DNA of 47,509 bases from Desulfoscipio geothermicus (GTDB lineage Bacteria > Bacillota > Desulfotomaculia > Desulfotomaculales > Desulfallaceae): positions 1 through 47,509 of the forward strand of contig JAENZP010000019.1 in NCBI GenBank assembly GCA_016841205.1. The letters run 5' to 3'. Shown here one piece after another: positions 17,025 through 26,322 of this stretch. The notes beneath the pieces are model-generated. The model did no database searches, was not told the origin of the DNA, and saw only the letters and a program-made list of their open reading frames with translations. The stretch's first letter is position 1, and each line of letters begins with the position of its first letter. The translations under genes were made by a program, and so were the position numbers.

Positions 17025-17322
17025 TTATATTACAGGGAAAGAGTTGGAAATGCTAGGTCTTGTGAAAGGCAGTACGATCCAGTCGAAAAACATCGGTCGT
17101 GATATCACACAAGGTTTTAAAACACTTGTCGGCGGCGAATTGAAAGCATATGCAGAAATGATGAATGCCGCAAGAGCTCTTGCTACAAAACGCATGGTCG
17201 CTGAAGCAGAAGAGTTGCAGGCAGATGCCGTCATCAATATTCGATATGCCTCTGCTGCGGTCATGAAGGGTGCCGCTGAGGTCATGGCGTATGGTACTGC
17301 GGTTAAATTCAGTGAGCGATAA
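17005..17322 (+). CDS. YbjQ/DUF74 family protein
   Basis: The 105-residue protein follows the YbjQ family throughout: MILVNTDYITGKELEMLGLV, GSTIQSKNIGRDI, MMNAARALATKRMVAEAEEL, ADAVINIRYASA, and the final AYGTAVKF. The family forms pentamers and was once called heavy-metal-binding; its role is unsettled. ATG 17005 with GTGAGGAAG just ahead fits the family N terminus better than GTG 16993. It is the last gene of the HTH-hydrolase unit. Confidence 0.85.
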   Translation: MILVNTDYITGKELEMLGLVKGSTIQSKNIGRDITQGFKTLVGGELKAYAEMMNAARALATKRMVAEAEELQADAVINIRYASAAVMKGAAEVMAYGTAVKFSER

Positions 17323-17614
17323 ACTGTGCAAGATTTTACAATTTCGACTGCAGCCCGGTTGGTTTCTTATATACTATAAGCTAGACCATTAATAATAGAA
17401 TAGATAATCCCAGCCAGAGGTTGTATAACAGGTAGACTAATGCCACGACTGTGGAGTGAGTAAAATTCTGGTTATGCTTTTGGTAACTTCATGTTTTAAG
17501 ATTAGGGGCGGTAGTGTTGGCAGAGCAGACAAAGAGTTGGCAAACTGGTTGGAAAAAAATGAAATATCCTGAATCTAATGGAAAGAGAGTCCTTGGTGAG
17601 TGTTGAAGGTGGTC

Positions 17615-17647
17615 CGGGAAACGCACCGTATCCGGGAGCGTTTCCCG
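17615..17647. terminator. Hairpin between ybjQ-like gene and serC
   Basis: CGGGAAACGC at 17615-17624 pairs perfectly with GCGTTTCCCG at 17638-17647. No U-run on either side. It could stop or protect the serC message, which ends 51 bases away. The remainder of the 375-base gap shows no gene that I can support. Confidence 0.35.
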
Positions 17648-17697
17648 TAACTTAAGACAATATAAATGCAAACCGCCGTGGTACTATGGGTACCCTT

Positions 17698-18771
17698 TTA
17701 CTTATTTTCCATTTCGAATTTCTTCATAAAATCAACCAATTTCTTGACGCCCTCAAGCGGCATGGCATTATAAATACTAGCCCTCATGCCGCCTACCGAC
17801 CGATGCCCGGCCAGCGTGATCAAGCCTTCCTTTTCTGCCTCGGCAATAAACTTCTTATCTAAATCATCGCTTGGGCTAACAAAGGGGATGTTCATCAGTG
17901 AACGATACCGTTTGTCCACCGGTGAAGAAAAAAGTTTGGACTCATCGACAAAATCATATAACAGATTGGCTTTTTCCCGATTCATTGCTTCAATCGCTTT
18001 TACACCGCCTAATTGGTCGATCCATTCAAACACCAGGCCGGCAACATAGATACTGTAGCAAGGGGGCGTATTGTACAGTGACTTTTCTTTGTCATGGGTA
18101 CCATAGCGGAAAATTACCGGTGTGTCCTCTGAATGTTTGCCAATCAAATCATTACGTATAATGACCACCGTCACGCCGGCGGGACCCAGGTTCTTCTGGG
18201 CACCTGCAAAGATTAGCCCAAATTTGGTCACATCAATTTCCTGAGACATAATATTGCTGGACATATCGACGACTAAAGGGATACTTCCCGTATCCGGTAT
18301 CTGTGCATATACGGTCCCTTCAATGGTATTATTAAGGCAGATATGCACATAGTCCGCATCTGGAGAGAATTGATAGTCTTCCGGAATATAGGAGAAATTT
18401 TTATCCTCAGAAGAGGCTACTATATTAACGGTTGCCACCACTTTAGCTTCATCAATGGCTTTTTTCGTCCACTGTCCAGTATGAATAAAATCAATTTTCT
18501 TGTTTTTCATCAAGTTCATCGGAACCATGGCAAACTGCTGTGATGCGCCGCCCTGGAGAAATAAAACACTATAGTTATCCGGGATATTCATCAGTTTCCG
18601 CAATAAAGCTTCAGCATTTTCATGAATCGACATATAGACTTTGGAGCGGTGGCTCATTTCCATTACGGACATGCCGCTACCTTTGTAATCAAGCATTTCC
18701 TCCGCCGCTTTTTTTAATACAGGTTCGGGGAGCATTGAGGGACCAGCTGAAAAATTATACACTCTGCTCAT
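17698..18771 (-). CDS. serC: Phosphoserine aminotransferase
   Basis: The 357-residue protein begins MSRVYNFSAGPSMLPEPVL and has the SerC signature through GSGMSVMEMSHRSK, FLQGGASQQFAMVPMN, VVDMSSNIMS and the PLP lysine in FAGAQKNLGPAGV, then RYGTHDKEKSLYNTPPCYSIYV and GHRSVGGMRASIYNAMP. It converts 3-phosphohydroxypyruvate to phosphoserine using glutamate (serine synthesis; also the PdxF step of B6 synthesis). ATG 18771 has AAGGAG 8 bases upstream; the upstream extension to 18858 is not coding. No serA follows within the window. Confidence 0.96.
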   Translation of the reverse strand: MSRVYNFSAGPSMLPEPVLKKAAEEMLDYKGSGMSVMEMSHRSKVYMSIHENAEALLRKLMNIPDNYSVLFLQGGASQQFAMVPMNLMKNKKIDFIHTGQWTKKAIDEAKVVATVNIVASSEDKNFSYIPEDYQFSPDADYVHICLNNTIEGTVYAQIPDTGSIPLVVDMSSNIMSQEIDVTKFGLIFAGAQKNLGPAGVTVVIIRNDLIGKHSEDTPVIFRYGTHDKEKSLYNTPPCYSIYVAGLVFEWIDQLGGVKAIEAMNREKANLLYDFVDESKLFSSPVDKRYRSLMNIPFVSPSDDLDKKFIAEAEKEGLITLAGHRSVGGMRASIYNAMPLEGVKKLVDFMKKFEMENK

Positions 18772-18927
18772 TTTTATTCTCCTTTTTTTTAGAATTATAA
18801 CTGCTGTGTTTTTAATACCAACGATACCACTGAACAGTTTTTTCAATAAACTGTTCATTTGTGTTTCCGTTTAAAACCGGACAACCTTATTATAATACAT
18901 AAATAACACTAGTCATCAGGAAATTGA

Positions 18928-19089
18928 CAGAAAAAAAATAAATTCTTCGAGACCGATGACGGAGACTGGCATACTGTATGGATTATAGACTCTGATACGA
19001 CAATTGCAAGGGTGGAACAGGCATGTCTTAATCCTATTACCTCCATTCAAATAATTCAATCAACAAAGATACAATTTGAATCATTTTGA
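18928..19089 (+). pseudogene. Unidentified coding remnant
   Basis: An open stretch of 53 codons with protein-like content (FFETDDGDWHTVWIIDSDTT, then EQACLNPITSIQ) follows a stop codon at 18925 and has no start codon. I do not recognise it. The rest of the 554-base gap between serC and the acyl-CoA ligase is AT-rich with no clear gene. Confidence 0.25.
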
Positions 19090-19325
19090 AAAAGGTAGTT
19101 CTTTATAATTTTGTATTTAAGTAATTTTTCAATTGTTTTAGGTACAGTGAAATTGGTTAACTTGGGATTATAATATAGTAAAATATATAAAAAGAAAATA
19201 TTTAAATATTTTACAGCGGAGATATTCTTAATGCTGTTATTTTGTTACTAAGTCATGTATAGTATAATTTGTTTGTTATATTTGTGCAAACCGGTATATT
19301 CATTTTAGTATATTATGGGGGTATT

Positions 19326-20807
19326 ATGTTAGGAAACATTTATAAAAAAGTATATAAGGCCAATTCTATCGCGCTAAAATTCAAGGGAAATAGTATCACC
19401 TATGAACAGCTGAATGAAACAGTTAATCAATATTCAAGTCTATTATTAAAGCTGGGAGTAAAAGCCGAAGAACGAGTGCTACTGAGTTGCCCGAATTCAC
19501 CTGAGTTTATCTATTCTTATTTGGGCGTGGTAAAAATAGCAGGAATTATAGTTCCAATTAATACACAGCTTACCATGGATGAAATTGAATATTTTATTCA
19601 GGATTCTGAAGCTAATTTTATGATGATCCATCCTGCAATTATGCAAAAATTGAATCAAACTAAAGATTCTATCCAAGAGCTTTTGGGCATCAAGGTTATT
19701 GTACTGGATGAGGAGTTTCAGAGAGCTATTTCTGAAATCTCGCTTGAAGTATTTGAGGAATTTTCGGATGAGAATGCTGTATCCACATTTTTATATACCT
19801 CTGGTACTACAGGAAAACAAAAGGCTGCGATGCTTACTCACAAAAATCTTGTTACAAATGCTGAACAGTGCCGGCTTGCATTTCATATAACAGCAAATGA
19901 CAACTGTATGTGCGTGCTTCCAATGTTCCATGTTTTTGGATTTACAACCTGTGTTCTGAGCCCGTTATTGAGCGGTGCAACGGTGACAATAATAGAAAAA
20001 TTTCATCCCAAAGAAGTCATAGAGTCTTTATTAAATGATGACATTGCGGTTTTTATGGGAGTTCCATCCATGTATGTATTATTGTTGGAGGCGTGCAAGA
20101 ATAATATTACTTTCCCTAAGCTTCGCTTAGCGGTTTCCGGGGGAGCAGCTCTGCCTGTTGAAGTACTGCGACAGGCTAAGGATATTCTGAAGCTTCCTGT
20201 CGTTGAAGGATACGGTTTGACGGAAGCAGCCCCTGTAGTATGCTCTAATCCTTTGGATGGAATAAACAAAGAAGGCTCTATAGGTCTGCCTATTCCTTTT
20301 GTTGCGTGCAAGATTGTTGATGAAAACGATATGGAACTAGCTGTTGGTGATGTCGGTGAACTTGTAGTGCAGGGCGAAAATGTAATGTTAGGTTACTTCA
20401 AGCAGGAGAAAGAAACAAAAGAGACATTGAAGAATGGGTGGTTGCATACTGGAGACCTAGCGAAGAAAGACGAAGACGGATATATTTTTATTGTAGACAG
20501 GAAAAAAGATATGGTCATAACAGGAGGCCTGAATGTATATCCAAGGGAAGTAGAGGAAGTTATATATCAGTATCCGAAGGTGAAAGAGACTGCGGTTGTA
20601 GGAATTGGCGACAAATTAAGAGGCGAGTATGTGAAGGCATTCATTGTTCTTAAAGATGGTGAGAAATGTACTGCAAAGGAAATATCTAAGTATTTAAAAG
20701 AACATATTGCAGGTTATAAGGTACCTCGTGAAATTCAATTTGTTTCTGAGCTTCCCAAAAATAGCACCGGTAAAATATTGAAAAGAATGCTTAGATGCAG
20801 TGATTAA
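19326..20807 (+). CDS. Acyl-CoA synthetase (AMP-forming, long-chain fatty acid ligase type)
   Basis: The 493-residue enzyme has the adenylate-forming motifs in order: FLYTSGTTGKQKAAMLTHKN (phosphate loop, near residue 158), VLPMFHVFGFT, AVSGGAALP, EGYGLTEAAPV (near 295), LHTGDLAKKDEDGYIFIVDR (hinge) and the C-terminal ELPKNSTGKILKR with the catalytic Lys. It activates a carboxylic acid with ATP and CoA; a medium- or long-chain fatty acid is likely but not proven. ATG 19326 after GGGGGT is chosen; the 19269 start adds a non-family leader. Base use is more AT-rich than in the leuS region. Confidence 0.88.
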   Translation: MLGNIYKKVYKANSIALKFKGNSITYEQLNETVNQYSSLLLKLGVKAEERVLLSCPNSPEFIYSYLGVVKIAGIIVPINTQLTMDEIEYFIQDSEANFMMIHPAIMQKLNQTKDSIQELLGIKVIVLDEEFQRAISEISLEVFEEFSDENAVSTFLYTSGTTGKQKAAMLTHKNLVTNAEQCRLAFHITANDNCMCVLPMFHVFGFTTCVLSPLLSGATVTIIEKFHPKEVIESLLNDDIAVFMGVPSMYVLLLEACKNNITFPKLRLAVSGGAALPVEVLRQAKDILKLPVVEGYGLTEAAPVVCSNPLDGINKEGSIGLPIPFVACKIVDENDMELAVGDVGELVVQGENVMLGYFKQEKETKETLKNGWLHTGDLAKKDEDGYIFIVDRKKDMVITGGLNVYPREVEEVIYQYPKVKETAVVGIGDKLRGEYVKAFIVLKDGEKCTAKEISKYLKEHIAGYKVPREIQFVSELPKNSTGKILKRMLRCSD

Positions 20808-20934
20808 AGTGCTATATTATTTGCTTCATGATACCCAATCCTAAGATGACTTCATTTGTATTCAAAGAAACCTCATTTTAGCGTACCGTTGTTAGTGTTT
20901 AATTGCGCAAAAAGTACAAACTGCAAAATTTAAT

Positions 20935-20968
20935 GACCCCCCTAGCTATTAGGGGGTCTACTTTTTTG
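20935..20968 (+). terminator. Intrinsic terminator after the acyl-CoA ligase
   Basis: Stem GACCCCC / GGGGGTC extended by TA pairs, with a small loop, then CTACTTTTTT. It lies 128 bases past the ligase stop. Confidence 0.75.
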
Positions 20969-21102
20969 TCTAGCGTATTAAAAATATTTTGATAATTGTG
21001 GTGATTTTTGAAGGGTTTTCAATTTGGATGTTGAATATGAACGTCGAGCCAAAATTAGCTAATTGATCGCGCTCACTATAATTTATTATTAGGAGGGTTG
21101 CT

Positions 21103-21792
21103 ATGTCAAATGATAATCAAGTAAAGGTTTCGGGGCAGGTGCAGGAGCTGGTTGGTAATCCTTCCCCGCTGGGTCTGCTGGGTCTTGCAATGGTCACATT
21201 AATTGCTTCTTCTCAAAAACTGGAGATTACCTCGGGTGTAGCCTATATAGTTCCCTGGGCTATTTTCCTGGGGGCTGCAGCTCAATTTGTAGCTGGTTGG
21301 CTGGATTTTAAACACAATAATACTTTCGGAGCTACTGCCTTTTGCGGATATGGTTTGTTCTGGTTTGCAGTTGGTTCGACCTGGTATATGCAGACCACCG
21401 GCATCATTGGCAAAGGGGCCGGATTTGATGCCCATCAACTGGGCTACGCCTTCCTGGGCTATTTTATTTTCACAATGTTTATGACGATAGGTTCCATGGG
21501 CACTAACAAGGTGCTATTTATAATCTTCGTGTTAATCGACTTGCTATTCCTGGGTTTATTCATGAATAATTTGGGTTGGGGTGGGGAGTTATGGCATAAA
21601 CTGGCCGCCTACTCCGAAATGGCAATTTCTTTAATGTCATTCTACGGTTCTGCAGCTACATTATTAAATACTCATTACGGATTTACGGTTCTTCCGGTAG
21701 GAGCACCTTTTGGAAGCCTGCATCGCAAAGCGATGGAGCTTAAAGCATCCAAATTAAATTCATCCGGACAGGAGGGGGGACTAGCTCTATAA
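21103..21792 (+). CDS. satP: Acetate transporter of the GPR1/FUN34/YaaH (SatP) family
   Basis: The 229-residue membrane protein has the family signature NPSPLGLLGLAMVTL near the N terminus (usual NPAPLGL), followed by six hydrophobic segments and the FGATAFCGYGLFWFAVG stretch. The family carries acetate or succinate with protons as hexameric channels. GGAGGG lies 6 bases before ATG 21103. With pta-ackA in the same window it fits acetate excretion or uptake, although it stands alone with its own terminator. Confidence 0.88.
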   Translation: MSNDNQVKVSGQVQELVGNPSPLGLLGLAMVTLIASSQKLEITSGVAYIVPWAIFLGAAAQFVAGWLDFKHNNTFGATAFCGYGLFWFAVGSTWYMQTTGIIGKGAGFDAHQLGYAFLGYFIFTMFMTIGSMGTNKVLFIIFVLIDLLFLGLFMNNLGWGGELWHKLAAYSEMAISLMSFYGSAATLLNTHYGFTVLPVGAPFGSLHRKAMELKASKLNSSGQEGGLAL

Positions 21793-22000
21793 AAGTTGTT
21801 AAAAAAGGACCTGAAAAATCTCTTTTATTTTTAGAATATTTAAAAAAAGATATGGGATACACAGAAAAGTACTAAAACTTAAATGTAGCCTAACAGTCAA
21901 CGTTGTTTATAAACAGCCAAATTGTACCAGCGTTCCCAAAACAGTCCCCAATTAGCATTTATTACTTGATTAGGTCACTTTTCTATGTTAACTTTAACTT

Positions 22001-22026
22001 GGCCGAAAGAATTTTCGGCCTTTTTT
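22001..22026 (+). terminator. Intrinsic terminator after satP
   Basis: Stem GGCCGAAA / TTTTCGGCC with a short loop, followed directly by TTTTTTG: a classic terminator. The group II intron remnant starts at the end of its T run. Confidence 0.85.
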
Positions 22027-22195
22027 GTTTGCCCGGCATGTCTGCCGAGCCGATGGGTTGAAAGAAACCCTGTCACCTAACCAGCGGGAAGACAACCCGT
22101 AGGCAAGGGCGTCACTGGTAACGGTGGGGTCTGAAGGAAGCCGAAGGGGGAACTTGGAACATAGCGCAAGCGAACCGGTGTTGGCCTACTAGATG
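22026..22195 (+). mobile_element. 5' fragment of a group II intron (domain I)
   Basis: From 22026 the sequence starts GTTTGCCCGGCATG (a GUGYG-like intron 5' end) and continues with stem-loop rich motifs of bacterial group II intron domain I: GGGTTGAAAGAAACCC, GGCAAGGGCGTCAC, GGGGTCTGAAGGAAGCCGAA and GCGCAAGCGAACCGGTGTTGG. No reverse transcriptase and no domain V/VI are seen, so only the front part remains. It abuts the T run of the satP terminator, which is where group IIC introns insert. Class assignment is by position only. Confidence 0.6.
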
Positions 22196-22219
22196 GGTAA
22201 CCTTGCAAAAAATAAAACG

Positions 22220-22239
22220 GTGTCGAGGTCTGACCCCAA
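22220..22239 (+). repeat. Half of the REP-like palindrome
   Basis: GTGTCGAGGTCTGACCCCAA resembles the right arm of the palindrome at 26260-26322 (GTGTC, then AGGTCTGACCCCAA). Both are followed by ACGTG and both stand just ahead of dinB sequence. Confidence 0.65.
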
Positions 22240-22258
22240 CGTGCCCAACGTGACACCG

Positions 22259-22336
22259 GTGCTGGATTTTCTTGCTCCGCTGCCCGTTAATAAAATATGG
22301 GGGATGGGCGAAAAGACCGCTGCAAGCTTTAGCCGA
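22259..22336 (+). pseudogene. dinB: Internal fragment of a dinB gene
   Basis: The 78 bases match 26881-26958 of the intact dinB (coding LPVNKIWGIGEKTAASLN) with a handful of changes; here the frame reads LAPLPVNKIWGMGEKTAASF before diverging. Together with the REP half just upstream it looks like a REP-dinB unit in which the first 540 bases of the gene were deleted. The gap on to 22598 shows no further gene. Confidence 0.8.
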
Positions 22337-22598
22337 CCGTCTTATGTTTGTAGATTTGCATCAATCAATGCGTTGTTCCAACAGACTCACCCATCAGTAG
22401 AGAACGAACAGTTTTAACAATGGACGTCATAGGCTGATTTTCATATAAATTTGCAGTGTAACAAAATTTTTAAACTAACTATTCTTTTAAGACTTCTTAC
22501 GAATTTCTTAAGCTTTGCATGTAAGAAACGGGAAAGAGGTTAAGAGTAGGCTGGCGTGAAAAAAACATTGCGACATAATTACTTTTTGTGTAATATAA

Positions 22599-22618
22599 TA
22601 TATAACAAGTGTTATATA
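22599..22618 (+). promoter_or_regulatory. 20-bp palindromic operator ahead of the TetR gene
   Basis: TATATAACA-AG-TGTTATATA is a perfect palindrome around a two-base centre, 30 bases before the TetR start. Size and place fit a TetR dimer site for self-repression and for control of the serine hydrolase downstream. Confidence 0.7.
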
Positions 22619-22647
22619 ATACATGTTATTAAAAGGAGCAGACTTTT

Positions 22648-23226
22648 ATGGGACCTAAGATTAAATTTACAAAAGAGCAAATAATTGATGCAGCCTTTGA
22701 AATAGCTAATACAGAAGGAATTGATAATATAACAATGCGAAAAATCGCAGAAAAAATGGGCAGCTCTGTGGCGCCCATCTATCTAAATTTTAAGGACGTT
22801 AATGAGCTGATTGAGGCTTTAATGGATAGGATTGTAGGCGTCAGTCAACAGCTATTAATTGAAGAAAGCACAGGTAACCCGTTCGATGATATAGGGAGGG
22901 CAAGTCTGAGATTTGCCAGGGAGTACAGCGTACTTTTTAGAAATTTAGTTATGAAAAATAACAGCTACATGAAAGGCTATAATGAACAAATGCTGCCTGT
23001 CTTAATTCAAGAGATGAAAAACGACCCTGAACTGGAAGGTTTCACGGTTGATGAATTAAATACAATATTGTTAAAAATGAGGATATTTCAATTAGGGCTT
23101 TCGGTAATGGTTGCCAACGGCTTATTGCCGGAGGATTATAAAAACCAAGATTTAATGGACATATTGTCAAGTACGGCTGATGATGTAATACTGTCAGCCA
23201 GAATAAGAAAAAGCCAATTAAAATAA
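22648..23226 (+). CDS. TetR/AcrR family regulator
   Basis: The 192-residue protein has the TetR HTH at the N terminus: FTKEQIIDAAFEIANTEGID then NITMRKIAEKMGSSVAPIYL and NFKDVNELIEAL. The C-terminal ligand domain is helical and without a name. AAAAGGAGC precedes the ATG. The serine hydrolase starts 22 bases after it, so they form one unit behind the palindrome at 22599; the regulator most likely represses both until a ligand binds. Confidence 0.88.
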   Translation: MGPKIKFTKEQIIDAAFEIANTEGIDNITMRKIAEKMGSSVAPIYLNFKDVNELIEALMDRIVGVSQQLLIEESTGNPFDDIGRASLRFAREYSVLFRNLVMKNNSYMKGYNEQMLPVLIQEMKNDPELEGFTVDELNTILLKMRIFQLGLSVMVANGLLPEDYKNQDLMDILSSTADDVILSARIRKSQLK

Positions 23227-23248
23227 ATATTGAAAATGGGGTCATCTA

Positions 23249-25198
23249 ATGATTAAAAAAATTAGCCATTTAGTATCAATAAGCTTATTGATAGTTTTTG
23301 CATTAACCTTAACCACAACTGCTGCTTACGCCAAAGACATTCAAGCTACTGATTTGGATGTTTTTTTAGACAATATGATGAATACTAAAATGAAGAAGTA
23401 TTATATTCCCAATGCCACAGTAGCGGTGGTTAAGGAAGGTAAAATTATATATAAAAAGGGGTTCGGCTTTGCGGATTTAAAAAGAAATATTCCTGTTAAT
23501 GCTGACACTACCCTTTTCCGTATCGGCTCCACTTCAAAACTAATTACCTGGATGGCAGTAATGCAGCTTGCTGAACAAGGTAAGCTGGATTTAAACGCAG
23601 ATGTTAATTCCTACTTGGATTTTGAAATACCACCACAGCTAATAAAATCATTAAACCAAACCACAACAGAGCCAATAACCTTAACCCATTTGATGACCCA
23701 TACACCAGGCTTTGAAGATTATCCCGATATGCTGTTCAGGCTTTCAGCGGATGGACTCCTGCCGCTAAATGAATACATAAGGAATTACCTGCCTGCAAGA
23801 ATATTTCCGGCTGGCGAAGTAGCTGCATATTCGAATTATGGCGCAGCTTTGGCGGGTTATATTGTAGAACGGGTATCTGGTTTGCCATTTTCAGAATATG
23901 TGGAAAAGAATATTTTTCTGCCTCTACAGATGAATAAAAGCACTTTCCGGCAGCCTCTACCATTAGGCTTGTCTGCTAGCACTGCCAAGCCCTATAGATT
24001 TATTAACGGGGCGTATGTTGAAGGAGGCTTTGAATACATATTGCCCGAACCGGCAGGTAGCATGAGCAGTACTGCCACGAACATGGCCAATTTTATGATA
24101 GCCCACCTAAATGGTGGTGTTTATAGTGGAGAGTCGATCCTTAGGGAAGAAACGCTTAAAAAAATGCATGAGCAGCACTTTACCCATCACCCGGATTTAG
24201 GCGGTATGACCCTGGGGTTTATGGAAGGTGTCTTCAATGACAAAGGTGTGCTTTTCCACGGGGGAGGCACCATGCTCTACAGCACCGGTCTTTACTTATT
24301 GCCGGAAGAGGATACAGGCATTTTTATTTCCTATAGTGGTGCTAACCAGCTTCTTCATTCCGAGGTTTTTCAAGAGTTTATGGATTATTACTATCCTGTT
24401 GAAGCTTCACTTAAAGAAGAGTCTCGTGAAGGCAGCAAGAATAGGGCCAAAGAATTTCTAGGGGAATACCAGATGAACCGAAGAAATATTACAACTGATG
24501 AGAAGGTAAACAGCCTATTTGGTGGTGTTATTAATATTGATGTGGATGAAGATGGATATCTTCTGGTAACTAATGGTGGAGAAACAAACAAATTCATGGA
24601 AATTGAGCCTGGTGTGTATCAAAATCTTCGAGAAGGTAGAGCCCAGGATTATTTCGGGCCGTTTCACAAAATTGTTTTTAAAATGGATCCCTATGGTAGA
24701 GTGATGATGACCACTGATGGCCCCATGACATATTCAAAAGCCCCCTTTTATTCAACTAGAAGTTTTACAGCATTAGCTTTAACAGTCTCGTTATTAATCA
24801 TCATAAGTTCACTCGTCTACTGGATAATTGTAAAGTTATTAGGTTTGTTTAAACCGAAAAAACCTCAGCACCTAAAGTTAGCTTACATTGCCGACTGGAT
24901 TGGAATTTGCGCTGGTATTGTTGTCTTGATTCTATTAGCTTGCCTTCTTTCTTCGGGAGGCATTGATCCTGTTTACCAATTGCCCAAAGAGGCATATGCA
25001 CCTGGAAAAGGAAGTTCATTACTGGATTTTATACCAAAGCTTATATTGATTTTTAGTATTTTTTTGGTAGTTTTTATGGCAATCACCTGGTGGAAGGGTT
25101 TTTGGGGGAAGCTCGCCCGCATTCATTATACGCTATTTACTCTGGCAACTCTGGGATTGCTGTGGATGTTTAATTATTGGAATTTATTTAATTGGTAA
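23249..25198 (+). CDS. Serine hydrolase, class C beta-lactamase/penicillin-binding protein fold, membrane-bound
   Basis: The 649-residue protein has a signal peptide (about 1-28), then a beta-lactamase-type domain: FRIGSTSKLITW with the SxxK pair Ser94/Lys97, AYSNYGAALAG (YxN motif near 194) and HGGGTMLYST (HxG motif near 337). A beta-rich linker follows and then three to four membrane segments in the last 150 residues. Relatives are esterases, D-aminopeptidases or D,D-peptidases, often wrongly called beta-lactamases. Co-transcription with TetR suggests inducible expression. The active site faces outside. Confidence 0.85.
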   Translation: MIKKISHLVSISLLIVFALTLTTTAAYAKDIQATDLDVFLDNMMNTKMKKYYIPNATVAVVKEGKIIYKKGFGFADLKRNIPVNADTTLFRIGSTSKLITWMAVMQLAEQGKLDLNADVNSYLDFEIPPQLIKSLNQTTTEPITLTHLMTHTPGFEDYPDMLFRLSADGLLPLNEYIRNYLPARIFPAGEVAAYSNYGAALAGYIVERVSGLPFSEYVEKNIFLPLQMNKSTFRQPLPLGLSASTAKPYRFINGAYVEGGFEYILPEPAGSMSSTATNMANFMIAHLNGGVYSGESILREETLKKMHEQHFTHHPDLGGMTLGFMEGVFNDKGVLFHGGGTMLYSTGLYLLPEEDTGIFISYSGANQLLHSEVFQEFMDYYYPVEASLKEESREGSKNRAKEFLGEYQMNRRNITTDEKVNSLFGGVINIDVDEDGYLLVTNGGETNKFMEIEPGVYQNLREGRAQDYFGPFHKIVFKMDPYGRVMMTTDGPMTYSKAPFYSTRSFTALALTVSLLIIISSLVYWIIVKLLGLFKPKKPQHLKLAYIADWIGICAGIVVLILLACLLSSGGIDPVYQLPKEAYAPGKGSSLLDFIPKLILIFSIFLVVFMAITWWKGFWGKLARIHYTLFTLATLGLLWMFNYWNLFNW

Positions 25199-25205
25199 TA
25201 AGCAT

Positions 25206-25325
25206 TTAAGCAAAAGAAGCAAAGGATGGTCTTCGCACAGTAAAATAAATTTTATCAAGCACTTTCAGGTCCTTATAGGATTTTTCAAGATCATTGACAG
25301 AAATAGCTGTATCAGTTTGGAGCAT
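25206..25325 (-). pseudogene. N-terminal stub of an ABC transporter ATPase
   Basis: After GGGGGTGAG, ATG 25325 begins a 39-codon frame: AISVNDLEKSYKDLKVLDKI then YFTVRR, the standard first strand pair of ABC ATPases. The text then departs where GxxFALLGPNGAGKTT (Walker A) should come, and a stop follows. It sits directly downstream of PadR on the same strand, the normal order for PadR-controlled ABC exporters. The rest of the transporter has been deleted. Confidence 0.65.
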
Positions 25326-25409
25326 AGTCTCACCCCCTAAATAACTGTTACATTAGTTAAGTCTGCTTTGCTGCCTAAACTTTTCATTCATTGTTTTACC
25401 GCCTTTTCC

Positions 25410-25739
25410 TTATAGTAATTGATCTAGAATGCGCTTGGCGTACTCCCAATTTTTTTTGTTTTTAAAATAAATCTTTTTTCCCTTTTCGGTAATTTTATAG
25501 TACTTGCGCCTGCTCCCCTGGGTTTCATTACCCCAATATGAGATAATTCCGCCGTCATTCTCCAGCCTTTTCAGGCTTGAATACATGGTAGCCTCTTTTA
25601 GTTCATACTCACCATCGGTGTTTGCTTGGATCAATTTCGATATCTCATACCCGTATTTATCACTATCCATCAATAACTTCAGGATAATTGTATCCGTATG
25701 TCCCCGGAGGAGGTCTGAGGAGATTTTAATAGCGACCAT
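25410..25739 (-). CDS. PadR family transcriptional regulator
   Basis: The 109-residue protein has the PadR core LLRGHTDTIILKLLMDSDKY then GYEISKLI, ELKEATMYSSLKRLENDG and GSRRKYYKITEKG. GGAGGTGAC lies 3 bases before ATG 25739. It most likely repressed an ABC exporter whose ATPase survives only as a stub downstream, leaving the regulator an orphan. Confidence 0.88.
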   Translation of the reverse strand: MVAIKISSDLLRGHTDTIILKLLMDSDKYGYEISKLIQANTDGEYELKEATMYSSLKRLENDGGIISYWGNETQGSRRKYYKITEKGKKIYFKNKKNWEYAKRILDQLL

Positions 25740-26259
25740 TAAGTCACCTCCGCAAATACAATATACGCTATAGTACTATGACTGTCAAGGTAATTTTATA
25801 ATGTGATGGGTCCATCGGGCGCAACCCCGGTAGTTAATGCGTTTTGCGAGTGACATGGGTATATCTTAGTACGGTTTCTTATGGAGCGAGAAAGGGTTAT
25901 TCCTTTGGTTAACGAAAATATACATTATAGATAAAAACGAGGAAATAGCATCGCTGGGGAAATTAGTGATGGCTGGTCAATAACAGCAGTCGGTGAGTGA
26001 AACCACATGAGCAAAGGGGAAAAAAATAAAGATGAATTCTCGCCAATAATTGACTAGGCGCAGAACAGTTGTGCTTCTATTATGAAGAAGAATGTCTGGA
26101 CTTCGAAACAACACTACCGTCTCCCCCTGGGAAGGGATGATCGGTTAGGAACGCGTGATGAAGGCTATAGATTTCGGCCTGCATACGAAAAATACAAGCA
26201 ATAATATCTTTGTTTAAAGTTCACGCAGACTTCGACGTGCAGATGGATAATAAGTGGTG

Positions 26260-26322
26260 TTGGGGTCAGACCTTGACTTTTGACACGCTGGTTAAGTGTC
26301 AAATGTCAAGGTCTGACCCCAA
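26260..26322. repeat. REP-like palindrome, 27-bp arms
   Basis: The arms 26260-26286 and 26296-26322 are inverted copies with one mismatch, around a 9-base loop. The outer parts read TTGGGGTCAGACCTTGAC and its complement. A half copy stands at 22220. Palindromes of this kind are moved by RAYT (Y1 transposase) proteins; none is in the window. The 500 bases before it (25760-26259) hold no gene that I can support. Confidence 0.75.

Noticed and set aside
18772-18858. An N-terminal extension of SerC
   Set aside because: The ribosome site and family alignment both place the start at 18771.
21772-21875. A short frame (IKVVKKGPEKSLLFLEYLKK) overlapping the end of satP
   Set aside because: There is a GGAGGGGG but no ATG, GTG or TTG in frame; likely chance.
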